Positions 26,901 through 31,710 of a stretch of DNA of 43,320 nt are shown here, in pieces. The position numbers were made by a program, and so were the translations under genes. The notes below the pieces were generated by a model that was not told the DNA's origin, made no database searches, and worked only from the letters and a program-made list of their open reading frames with translations. Each line of letters starts with the position of its first letter. Within the stretch, counting starts at the first letter, position 1. Source of the DNA: Candidatus Omnitrophota bacterium (lineage in GTDB: Bacteria > Omnitrophota > Gorgyraeia > Zapsychrales > Aceulaceae); the NCBI GenBank assembly GCA_028693815.1, contig JAQUUP010000017.1, positions 1 to 43,320 of the forward strand. The letters are read 5' to 3'.

Positions 26901-27116
26901 AAGAGAATTGTTAGGATAGACTCTTATTCCACGAAGAATGGTAGGTGTGAACACTGGACTTAAAGACACCATAGTTCCCGGCACAGGAAGTCCTAACACT
27001 CCTTGGGCCAAGGCTTGAGATGGGATAACAACAGTTGCAAAAAAGCAGGCTAAGACAATGAGGCTGATTGTCTTAAATAGTATTCTAAATTTATTCTGCT
27101 TTACTATGCTTGTCAC
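14991..27116 (-). CDS. Giant secreted multidomain protein (4041 aa)
   Basis: Start is GTG at 27116; its last two bases are the first two of the preceding gene's TGA (4-bp overlap), so the two genes are coupled. Residues 1-38 are a signal peptide ending SQALAQ. Residues about 39-395 form a module shared with the 1388-aa paralogue (GVLGLPVPGTMVSLSPVFTP). Then, approximately: HAD-like region 464-665 (LFDLDN, VFIDDKP); four helical repeats with TTKDDF 960-1130; two GNAT-like regions 1872-2230; methyltransferase-like region near 2555 (HEWGAGDG); ParB-like loop near 3396 (FVLDGNHR); transglutaminase-like domain with C in GGVCRHMG (3703), H in GHGW (3737) and D in FDIAQNY (3750); FHA domain 3853-3916 (ILGR, SRMH, NGTY). 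A GGIDFNAENMNV module ends it. Linkers ending TASSDI separate blocks. The overall function is unknown; domain calls range from strong (FHA, transglutaminase) to tentative (GNAT, methyltransferase). Confidence 0.88.
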   Translation of the reverse strand: MTSIVKQNKFRILFKTISLIVLACFFATVVIPSQALAQGVLGLPVPGTMVSLSPVFTPTILRGIRVYPNNSLKFDFIVDSGDTGLTGTALKNESEKLIKYFLAALTIPEDNLWVNLSPHEQDRIIPDILGSTDMGTDMLAQDYILKQITASLMNPDEKIGRQFWDRVYKKVYEEYGTIRHLKDGETSSNSQGEFDRANIPVDTFNKVWIMPEKAEVYVQEDRAFVVESKLKVMLETDYVALQAKQQVFSEEYLVYGDNQQPNTISQIPNTQNDFSKEIIREIIIPALEKEVNTGKNFAKLRQIYNSLILAYWFKHNLKESIINKVYSDQSKIRGVDVKDVSQDIYNQYVDSFKKGVCDFIKVEYDQYAHKNIPRKYFSGGVSWVLDSTFNSVGKEIALEYIQENGLPKNDYKIEVVLNDVNTSLTEIPSFEEPNAISSSSSIEKMMMVDIMADLKEKAAKGALRLILFDLDNSFFWPNGYIGSEIQKEISIKILALNIFLSEILKIGKNSSKKIPNDDEIQELAEKSIKKAQRVVYTQGDKDEKNMADSGFLEMSDGLRREDLKELKGDATNSLKIRAFTARPKLKEKVTLHVLQSLGIINKKSKRQPGDHDKDKFIIDQVIFTSGEGKIKAEALKATIEPLQAKAAEEGNPIDATEIVFIDDKPVNTEAVANMNLGIRIIQVITRENVNHEKTSYLDFINFAEKVIEGTNEKKDGQAFWYLVNAYYAAKTSKEKREVEKKALVLLSNEKFREFQLEIANDDLRRIRKPKPITKIDIPKALQQKGYTLEKLERLINEKLDKSITFGEEIKPTGSSSLNEKSEAADDSAFNAETASSDIEEKQGDLSMGAEMSWEEIKGEYEKAILAQYEKKIKMYSKINSRDDLAFVKLPTVPSFSEKDELKKVLYSLLSYVAGEDIEGENFNPSEETKKALVQLIPHLVRIYQSATFAIPKSLEALQSLLALGSKNDMITTKNDFVAATAGCAKFAQGAGYVVDESLEAFESLFALGITSGMITTKDDFFAVLEECANSANNGIPKSYKALELFLTIGMVKGMITTKDDFAVVVAECVRLAHNVGGFFSLRALKTLQFLIAQGIEKGKVTKDNFVATISNLTPELTKLNQGAGSYVYISFDVLQSLFEENLSFNDYLNQLRKLGDNIESHYADYTKVLQEANLKLFMTLGEHKELGLTFFEESAINLEYINELRESSESFDLKKYQDKFKRYALKKEFFKNFATSGGKIHLDINPDDDKGQALRNLAPSIALRFQNHSWQNEKKCLELHLNPSISSLFGDLMTKNLIRLGLIKPLGLTAKDSKGNLKNIVLQESLQVDGLFTDNNTDDFKQEPKLLALALLEISTHFPSYTDYVPSDVATFGHLVPGGGKLYNENDSQKDDRIDLFQVAQISDEDINNPYGHLDSSRIKTAYAILGNGLLSQYKPESRKASLDKKLSPIIKEFITQIEQILTKAECYEAFSIKWTVDKWPQLKKLYEQIQSFRKTKEGKQYALEIRQAVFDAQAEILMAMFEDSLNRDVITEKNASVALDIFNEVLEDVLGGYQAIVGPEFFIQRIHELRVKAKEFSGTTAYKKASQQILKALDLENITAENQYSSAWGYAEAQLDQFFSTTKDSVDAFKQYLLGVQPEGNRAYKDTIKQEIVEHVENWMERDEPLGALEFLMLDLKDILEILVRFHSLSNIDAQSWYKEILEQLKMDVPEIKDLINESENLVFTREKTIEDIREVLKAYKVLEGKREEIIEAWEDLRLPSDILLAHVIGKLFEQDGRFIKKDLPKDPAGGDGVSLDGFGKGALKHQLKKGFLPTDGGSDGYWLEEGGASDVVQNDSKGPVVTPGEQEFLIETPIETAEHSDPAQTASSDIGDLKVFIYNKKTGKEIRMQDAEKFDQIEFFVVDDNDDPVGTVLLETDNFINHAGLSRKSLKKRINRGIIEESDTNNYLNIRNIEIDSQEYSYQVLRKMMESISDFMEKIGEERIVINKVFVSDQKVSKDLARYLNLNVNLSYSKDPRVNNRLEITFYPNKYKDGLYFQDFSNSLVKSHFSSKMKHLHSKRNSDFNFDQRRLNFGFWDHVLNDKTDFLLFVESGDLVGYAGYQKPFLKKVKQNNGFNLESFVLDKKYENDDNVFVMLDKIINQVKLQKIERLYFSFNDFYISPDTQAAVDVPNYSSQMLEVLNRYCNKRGYHLSDPDPYKMYYIDFSSLPDTPISQAKTVVSSNLDGIDPTTTASSDIKKQERNPGESNSTEISSSVIPVPENNYTKVLEEIEAAILLKSDIKKFLYFPKGAPRESFFVAVDGRSKLSSADYDLLINQLIAIKNILQSKPANQSFDEYFEQKKESMALIIDNITLKNNLLSLAIGNTADIVMNVDNSEILSQKGLSLWPKSRIYRKLAQASFDQVISDGYDEDGIANMGLENVENAKTTIIETESRIVSIETRPHRVLRAYTDENSEPIESMDDGEVVVENQKIDESAWFQNGYFPLNKTNSVMNILNKLYYGVFGEEAFGMGSKDRTEGNLDQATAQASAEQFYEQIREMDRQHTLPLEIVVHEWGAGDGYSAWIFFRALENLDREKGTHYLGRLRYYVMDYSERIIMFLRSSTRLGRYPEIFKFVQADALNPPKDLPKALLIRGNLILNSLPKEIIEVTFDGFKKLFLRGYVDMKPNEIVLDSLGHSYTIEDIKNFIKNEDIKSLKNFDRKIFNKIKWQEEYHEIPASELSDRGYLLSLQQQGFTGRISLDPGAARFIKTIHDNNLAKGGMMQFVDSGRMDIAINEKNYRLGELVRFSGALYMPVNYHFLKKTLGLNLRGRNQAVFAKKGFAKQINLRSVLDVLSSFEKFKKYFNKESFLKPFNEKISYLTQIVDEMEKEGGFREENFEPFIARLRERTSGLKRNLSDIIRPFEETKEYADNLGDAYLYWVFVSLRNERENLLKKQKVLLPKTFNQIGDEIYDHLNSFAFFLAIVGFSNGIAEIFQDIESFYSGLLVVDIAPKASAFKDRSLGISSHIPTIGDGVQAVSSQPFEIKEEMIGKIFHRVSTSNFAIDQPAPPGVSVYELNEDGRISISPVATQIIQDPQLGFVIRVGWGSFVLFELAPEEKGALLSLGHAVCTSLDIRARKNNKTVIGHVHLFPKENDFFGKKGPLYEQYKAVLQYLTDSSLGMTDIQIVLGAEKNAKGLPPIEEMTREAQELGIKVLAPISRNTSDSLSTITTPINVLFAYGNLMESTGIREWSGDSKTVDPEKIDEIASSDIFSISEERSYVILDAFDADHQTKTKVRIDKDLLAFFKLVEKILFMPVPTEVFLLTLKTGVHNDINYYKNKINDLKDEEKWWEEKGTKEIPVSKLKRRHATSLIKLIGMMNYLRDSDSSVKDFTENNIIDVLDLEDGNYFVLDGNHRSDLAGLSGLENITVRIFKIKETFDEIEELLDEISFQNQWLDHDGKLNKFSENFFSSIRKLKEVAEYFPEFVEYQVKEGSEGFDESVLTCRIPSSIDINDFEIDSAYHYLEWLADLLFEEMPEIKFNLRKGLNESVKEGIFQKGENGNIFKAINRFSQIGKISNEDPFNPRGGIDSNATTSSSDIKGGIDPADTASSTFEIGKQMGPLGHLIAGGESTGRSGRDTREVIKVDWENDEILNQIYKNAISHLDKSKADQDTLLYKLDYLESVYDAVDAAIRYDEYAFSDKAGEEVLIGETLEKGGVCRHMGILVASVLEKMIKEGYLRGKVYYVRGPGHGWAVYQAKSGSYRVFDIAQNYFGDVDKKYFSSHGMFETYHQAFERTVLPSIKSYQQADLQLNIKLTQRKSIEIEYSKPITIDLSGVEKLKISKNVDLEESDPLKEIANPRINFYITDEKGGYKALRDDESVILGREYLQDRFPQLNNKYISRMHITIVRQGDRIIIKDGNSRSSANGTYVTYYRQVQAEDLDSENYYTKFGVASSNLKGGIDFNAENMNVTTKGDEIDFDIPLDLQNITSSSIEGFVPIIINITPVTDFMGLLGLREDDLKENDEKEKHLSYVDDSFVEPMLCCQSMQVYDKKKS
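16328..16403 (-). repeat. Two adjacent linker repeats (GGID..TASS, GGID..SSSDI)
   Basis: Two copies of the recurrent linker stand back to back: one reading GIDPADTASS and one GIDSNATTSSSDI. They mark the boundary before the transglutaminase-like domain of the giant protein. The DNA words (CATCGTCGGATAT on the minus strand and variants) are shared with the other linker sites. Confidence 0.7.
17353..17390 (-). repeat. Linker repeat DPEKIDEIASSDI
   Basis: Recurrent interdomain linker of the giant protein (about residue 3250), just before the ParB-like region. It has the shared DNA word for ASSDI. Confidence 0.65.
20341..20438 (-). repeat. Linker repeats GIDPTTTASSDI and STEISSSVI
   Basis: A full linker (20401-20438) and a divergent copy (20341-20370) lie 30 bp apart, ahead of the methyltransferase-like block of the giant protein. 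Confidence 0.65.
21502..21531 (-). repeat. Linker repeat DPAQTASSDI
   Basis: Recurrent linker at about residue 1868 of the giant protein, immediately before the first GNAT-like region. The DNA is nearly identical to the copy at 20401. Confidence 0.7.
24603..24631 (-). repeat. Linker repeat FNAETASSDI
   Basis: Recurrent linker at about residue 835 of the giant protein, between the HAD-containing block and the helical-repeat block. A weaker relative (TGSSSL) lies about 70 bp upstream in the gene. Confidence 0.65.
26300..26402. repeat. Variable in-frame segment with short irregular repeats and a perfect palindrome
   Basis: Short words such as ATTTGG and ATACTAAATAC recur. The segment ends in a 22-bp palindrome at 26381-26402 (GTTGCTTTGC, 2-base loop, GCAAAGCAAC). 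The paralogous gene has different, also repetitive, sequence at the same site (about 30450-30530). Confidence 0.6.
26526..26585. repeat. In-frame insertion made of two inverted repeats
   Basis: GTCAAATTCAC/GTGAATTTGAC (26532-26542 and 26546-26556) and CGCCATCT/AGATGGCG (26564-26571 and 26575-26582) are perfect hairpins side by side. They encode about 19 residues (RHLKDGETSSNSQGEFDRA) missing from the paralogue, which reads straight from EEYGT to NIPVDTF. Confidence 0.75.
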
Positions 27117-30100
27117 GATACTTTATCTCCTGCAAGTTCATGTTGACTAATCTGTTTTTCTTTAATTTCATCATCTGCATCAAGGCCGAGTAATCCCATA
27201 AAATCCGTCACAGGGGTAATGTTAATAATAATCGGCACAAACCCTTCAATGCTGCTAGAGGTGATATTTTGCATGTCCAACGGAAGATTAAAATTAATCT
27301 CGCCTCCCTTTGTTGTGACGTTCATATTTTCAGCATTAAAGTCAATACCGCCTTTTATCGTTGACGATACTTTTCCTTTTTTACCCGCCTTCTTTTTTGA
27401 TTCATTTTCTCTATTTACTTCACTAAGCTTGGCCTCAATAATATCTAAACTTTCTGGTGATGGCGTATACTGACCATCCGTTAAAGTTTTTTCAATCTTT
27501 CGAAAATGATAATTAACTTTTTCTCTTCTTCTTCTTTGTCTATTTAAGAAATCAACACCTGCCATTCCACTCTTAACGTGTGCATAATACTCAATATCAT
27601 TTTTACTATATCGAGAAGCAACGCCAAAAAGGAAATCAAACAAAACCGCAGGGCTTTGTTGATACGGATAAATACTTTCTTCCTGAAACTCTGGGTTAAG
27701 ATCAATAATCTCATTCATTAATCTTAATGTTAATTGTTGAAGTTCTTGCGGACTTGGATGCATATTAAAAAGTCCATAAATCAGCATCATAGAAAATTTC
27801 TGAAGATCCATCTCGCTTAACCCTTCTGGCAAAATCCATTTTTGCTCAAGTCCCATTTCAAGATTTTGAGACAAAAATCGATTATTTTCCAAATATTTTT
27901 TTAAATTTGGCGTTTGATATACTTCTGAAAAATTTTTAGGAGATAAATATTTATCAATAAGATCTAAAACTTGATTTGATAATGGTGATTGTACTGTCTC
28001 TTGAATGCTATTAATCGTGCTACTAGCAATTTTCAACTTCCCATCCATCGCCTCTGTTCTTATTGCCTCTTGATTTCGACCATTCCAGAAAAAAGTGTGA
28101 TCAATTCCATAACCTACTACAGAAGTATCGCTGGCATCAACAAGGTTGATAAGCTTTGCGGATTTTGTTCCAGCTATCCAGACAGACAAGTTTTGTCCTT
28201 GGCTTACGGCAAGACCAACAGCTTCGCTTAATTTTTGAGCAACGTCGTCATTTTTCTTTATTTCAAACGTTTCCCCACCAGCTTGATAGCTAAAAATATC
28301 TTTAAAATCTTCTGATGCAACCGGAGAAACTTTTAAAATATTTTTCTTATCTAAACTTTTCTTAAAAATTTTCATATCTCTTAATACTTTTGCTCCGCCG
28401 CCAACTTTTGCAGCATTTTCATGAACTTGCATATAGCCTTCATCCTCTGATCTTTTCCAACCAAAACCTTTTTTATATAAAATATTTCTTCCTGAAACAA
28501 ATCCTGTATTGTAATATAAATATATCCAAAATTCTTTTTGTTCTTCAGAAAGTGTTTTCCACTTTTCTGAACCCCATTTATTATCAACATCCTTTTTAAA
28601 TTGTTCTTTTCCATGAGCTAACTCCGTAGCAATTCCTTTTAGTGCTTGGTTTTCTTTTATTACAATCATTCTAAGCTGCATGCCGCCTTCGTTCTTTTCA
28701 GGAGAAAGTAATTTTTCAATTTTAATTCTTATTCCCGCTTTCAATAGCAAAGGAAGATCGTAATAAAGTCTATCAATTCCTATATCTCGATAAGTATCGA
28801 CATTTCGATTAGAGTTATATCCACCGTTATATCGGTTTTTAAGATGTACCTCTGCTCCTCCTTCTTGAGCATAAGCCGCCATAATAAATTCTGGGCTTAA
28901 TCCAGTAAGTTCAGAGGCTAAATATAAATCATGAACATAATCTGAATTTAGAAATCCAATTAAGCCGATAGGTTTTATTCCTTGGAAAAAATTTGCAGCA
29001 TTTTCTTTGTATTGAAAATACTTAGGAAGAGAATTATTTATAATTTTAAGATATAGTTTTTTAGCGTTATCAGCTGTTTGATCAACTTTTGCAGAATCTA
29101 TTTGAGGTTCCTTTTTGAGATTAGCGAGGGTTCCGCTTAATATTGAATCCATCTCTTCTTTGAAAGAAGGATATTTTTCATATAAAGATGAATAAAGTGG
29201 TTCGTATGCACGCGCTGCCCAGGGGTCTTGTTTTGCAGAATACAAGATTGTTTCTACGGCAAAATCTTCGTTTTTATACTGATCTGCATAAGCGAGTGCT
29301 GCATGAGGACTTTTTTCCCGAACGCTTGCCACTGTTTCTTCTACTCCTGAAATGTGCTTGTATTTTCCTAAGGAAGAAAAAAAGATCCAGGGATCTTTTG
29401 AAAGAACATCATTTACTATTTTTGGCGCGGAAGGTGAATCTTTGTAAAAATTAAAGAATTTTGCAGCTTCAAATAAATAATCACTTGAAGAAGATATTAA
29501 AAGTCGTTCAGAAAAAACAAATCCTTTGTAATCGTTATAATGATAAAAAGCATTTAAAGGCTTGTTTGGAAAAATAATCTCTAAGATTTCTTCAGCAAAT
29601 GAAAAATTTCTATACTTTGGAATCATTGACGTCATTAATCCTGGGGATACCTTTGCAAAAACAAATAATAAATCTTTTCGAAAAGGAGTATTGATTAAGC
29701 TGTCAATAGCTCTAGCGGCACTTATCGGATCTTCTTCTATTTTTAAGGAAAGCAATTTTTTAGCAAATGGTTTATTGATGAATTCATTCATTCTTGCAAA
29801 ACAAACTACAGGATCTAAGTTTTGATACGCTTCAATTGTCTTTGCCGTGTTTTCAGGAGAACTATCGTCACCTTTAGATAAATCGATAGATGCGGAGCTA
29901 GGTGCATCTTTTGCTGTAGTCGTCATTTCTAGTGGATCAAAGGCTCCATTTTCATACGCTATCGCCTCTTGGCTCCCGAAAAAGCTAAACGCTGCTGTTA
30001 TAAGTATGATGGTTATTGCTTTCTTAAATCTTTTAAGAATCGCGCTCCCTGCTTCTTGCCCTTCAAGCGTATCAGACTTAATAAATTCAACACTTTCTCC

Positions 30101-31279
30101 AATTTTAAGTTTTCCAGTAAATCCCCCCGAAAAATACTTTCTTGGAATATTTTTATGGGCATATTGATCATATTCGACCTTGATAAAGTCACAGACACCT
30201 TTCTTAAAAGAATCAACATATTGATTGTAAATATCTTGCGAGACATCTTTAATGTCCACTCCCCTAATCTTGCTTTGATCCGAATAGACTTTATTGACAA
30301 TTGATTCTTTTAAGTTATGTTTAAACCAGTACGCTAAAATGAGAGAATTATAGATTTGTCTCAAGGAAGCAAAGTTCTTTCCTGTGTTAACTTCTTTTTC
30401 TAAAGCAGGGACAATGATTTCACGGACAATGTCTGAAGCTAATTTATTCCGTGAAGAGTGAAGCGTATCTTGTGAAGCGTTTGGCGTTTCACGATTCACG
30501 CTTAACGTTTCACTTGCGTGAGTTAGCGCGAGGTAGTCCTCTTCCAACATAACCTTCAACCTTGATTCCACTACAAAAGCTCTATCTTCTTGAACATACA
30601 CTTCAGCCTTTTCAGGCATGATCCAGACCTTGTTAAAGGTATCTACCGGGATATTGGTGGTTCCATATTCTTCATAGGCTTTCTTATAGATTTCTTGCCA
30701 GAACTGCTTACCTAGTTCATCTTCTGGATACATTAAAGAAGCAGTAACTTGCTTTAAGATATAGTCTTGAGCCAACATATCTGTGCCCATATCTGTTTGG
30801 GCAAGGCTATCTGGAATGATTCGATCTTGTTCATGGGGAGACAAGTTTACCCAGAGATTATCTTCTGGAATAGTCAGTGCTGCTAGGAAGTATTTGATTA
30901 ATTTCTCTGATTCGGCTTTTAAATGAGCGCCTGACTTACGAAAGCCTTCGGCTTTCGTCAAGTCAGCCTGCGCGAATTTACTCCGTGAGCCTTGCGACCC
31001 AGCAAGGCGAGTCGGAGCTTCCTCGCTTTCAATTATTTCATCTCCAGCGTCAACAATAAAATCGAACTTCAGCGGCTCATTGGGATAGACTCTTATTCCA
31101 CGAAGAATGGTAGGTGTGAACACTGGACTTAAAGACACCATAGTTCCCACCGCAGGAAGTCCTAATACTCCTTGGGCCATGGCTTGAGATGGGATAATGC
31201 TAGTGACCGTAAAAAAAAACATTACGGCTAAAGCAGTGATTTTTAAAGAAATATGACTTTTATTTTTATACTGAAACAT
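27113..31279 (-). CDS. Secreted paralogue of the giant protein with a lysozyme-like region (1388 aa)
   Basis: The signal peptide (MFQYKNKSHISLKITALAVM, ending SQAMAQ) is followed by the N-terminal module shared with the 4041-aa protein (to about residue 385). A hydrophobic segment lies at about 415-435 (ITIILITAAFSFF). A long helical region at about 450-720 looks like degenerate helical repeats. From about 785 a lysozyme/transglycosylase-like stretch is suggested by GLSPEFIMAAYAQEGGAE, with a candidate acidic catalytic residue, and later by FWIYLYYNTGF; this is tentative. The end repeats the GGIDFNAENMNV and SSSIEGFVPIIINI module of the giant protein. Ribosome site AAGGGG; start ATG at 31279. 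Its stop overlaps the start of the giant gene by 4 bp, so it leads the two-gene operon. Hydrolysis of peptidoglycan is an inference only. Confidence 0.85.
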   Translation of the reverse strand: MFQYKNKSHISLKITALAVMFFFTVTSIIPSQAMAQGVLGLPAVGTMVSLSPVFTPTILRGIRVYPNEPLKFDFIVDAGDEIIESEEAPTRLAGSQGSRSKFAQADLTKAEGFRKSGAHLKAESEKLIKYFLAALTIPEDNLWVNLSPHEQDRIIPDSLAQTDMGTDMLAQDYILKQVTASLMYPEDELGKQFWQEIYKKAYEEYGTTNIPVDTFNKVWIMPEKAEVYVQEDRAFVVESRLKVMLEEDYLALTHASETLSVNRETPNASQDTLHSSRNKLASDIVREIIVPALEKEVNTGKNFASLRQIYNSLILAYWFKHNLKESIVNKVYSDQSKIRGVDIKDVSQDIYNQYVDSFKKGVCDFIKVEYDQYAHKNIPRKYFSGGFTGKLKIGESVEFIKSDTLEGQEAGSAILKRFKKAITIILITAAFSFFGSQEAIAYENGAFDPLEMTTTAKDAPSSASIDLSKGDDSSPENTAKTIEAYQNLDPVVCFARMNEFINKPFAKKLLSLKIEEDPISAARAIDSLINTPFRKDLLFVFAKVSPGLMTSMIPKYRNFSFAEEILEIIFPNKPLNAFYHYNDYKGFVFSERLLISSSSDYLFEAAKFFNFYKDSPSAPKIVNDVLSKDPWIFFSSLGKYKHISGVEETVASVREKSPHAALAYADQYKNEDFAVETILYSAKQDPWAARAYEPLYSSLYEKYPSFKEEMDSILSGTLANLKKEPQIDSAKVDQTADNAKKLYLKIINNSLPKYFQYKENAANFFQGIKPIGLIGFLNSDYVHDLYLASELTGLSPEFIMAAYAQEGGAEVHLKNRYNGGYNSNRNVDTYRDIGIDRLYYDLPLLLKAGIRIKIEKLLSPEKNEGGMQLRMIVIKENQALKGIATELAHGKEQFKKDVDNKWGSEKWKTLSEEQKEFWIYLYYNTGFVSGRNILYKKGFGWKRSEDEGYMQVHENAAKVGGGAKVLRDMKIFKKSLDKKNILKVSPVASEDFKDIFSYQAGGETFEIKKNDDVAQKLSEAVGLAVSQGQNLSVWIAGTKSAKLINLVDASDTSVVGYGIDHTFFWNGRNQEAIRTEAMDGKLKIASSTINSIQETVQSPLSNQVLDLIDKYLSPKNFSEVYQTPNLKKYLENNRFLSQNLEMGLEQKWILPEGLSEMDLQKFSMMLIYGLFNMHPSPQELQQLTLRLMNEIIDLNPEFQEESIYPYQQSPAVLFDFLFGVASRYSKNDIEYYAHVKSGMAGVDFLNRQRRRREKVNYHFRKIEKTLTDGQYTPSPESLDIIEAKLSEVNRENESKKKAGKKGKVSSTIKGGIDFNAENMNVTTKGGEINFNLPLDMQNITSSSIEGFVPIIINITPVTDFMGLLGLDADDEIKEKQISQHELAGDKVS
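30926..31030. repeat. In-frame insertion of nested inverted repeats
   Basis: A 15-bp stem with one bulge spans 30932-30965 (TGACTT + ACGAAAGCC with GGCTTTCGT + C + AAGTCA). A nested hairpin spans 30981-31017 (CTCCG.. GCCTTGC with GCAAGGC.. CGGAG). Together they encode about 30 residues (PTRLAGSQGSRS and on) with no counterpart in the 4041-aa paralogue. Confidence 0.75.
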
Positions 31280-31329
31280 CGTCCCCTTCTCCGTATATAT
31301 GTATATACAATTCCTATCCTAACTATAAA

Positions 31330-31357
31330 AGTATAAACTATATATATGTGTTTTAAA
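31330..31357 (-). promoter_or_regulatory. Promoter of the giant gene pair
   Basis: On the minus strand TATACT (31330-31335) is preceded after 16 bp by TTTAAA (31352-31357). The leader is about 45 bases with ribosome site AAGGGG. The -35 is weak, which fits an activator-dependent promoter. Confidence 0.5.
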
Positions 31358-31377
31358 GGGGGTTTGGGGTGTTTCGG

Positions 31378-31389
31378 GAAAGCGCTTTC
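31378..31389. promoter_or_regulatory. Palindromic operator GAAAGCGCTTTC
   Basis: A perfect 12-bp palindrome in the style of LacI-family/cre sites, 42 bp upstream of the -10. Close relatives (GAAAGCGTTTGC, GAAAGCGCTTGC) stand at the same distance before the two propeller genes. Confidence 0.6.
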
Positions 31390-31399
31390 AAATGAAACC

Positions 31400-31474
31400 C
31401 AAGCTTACAGAATAAAATGATGTAAGCTTGCAGGTTGAATTTGTCCCGTTTTTCACAAAGTGAAAAATCGGGAC
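31400..31474. repeat. Two strong inverted repeats upstream of the giant operon
   Basis: CAAGCTTACA/TGTAAGCTTG (31400-31409 and 31421-31430), and GTCCCG + TTTTTCAC type arms (31443-31456 and 31460-31474) with one bulged base. They lie beyond the operator and could be regulatory or remnants of palindromic elements. Confidence 0.65.
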
Positions 31475-31524
31475 TTCATTAAACGAATCTTATCGGGGTA
31501 TCCTTATCAAGAAGTGCGTCAAGG

Positions 31525-31595
31525 CACATGTCACAAGACACATGTCACAAAAACCATGTTCAACCTCGCACCCTAACGGGCACAGGTAGGTTGAA
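31525..31595. repeat. Direct repeat CACATGTCACAA x2 and a long hairpin
   Basis: CACATGTCACAA occurs at 31525-31536 and 31539-31550. TTCAACCT (31559-31566) pairs with AGGTTGAA (31588-31595) around a C/G-rich internal part. No gene is seen in 31280-31710; the region is structured, noncoding DNA. Confidence 0.55.
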
Positions 31596-31603
31596 TTGGT
31601 TGC

Positions 31604-31640
31604 TAAACCAAAAGTCCACCTCGAAGGTGGTACGGGTTTT
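31604..31640. repeat. Hairpin element, copy B
   Basis: Second copy of the element at 14888-14930, with GTCCACCTCGAAGGTG identical and ACGGGTT three bases later. The two copies are direct repeats at either side of the giant gene pair. Confidence 0.6.
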
Positions 31641-31652
31641 TTGAAATCTATG

Positions 31653-31690
31653 AAAAAGGGCCGACCCACAAACGCGGGGCGGCCCTTTTC
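31653..31690. terminator. Terminator after glgC, usable in both directions
   Basis: GGGCCG..CCC pairs with GGG..GGCCC, with an A-run on one side and a T-run on the other. It ends glgC on the minus strand, 20 bp after the stop. Confidence 0.85.
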
Positions 31691-31710
31691 TTCATTATAT
31701 TATCTTAATC

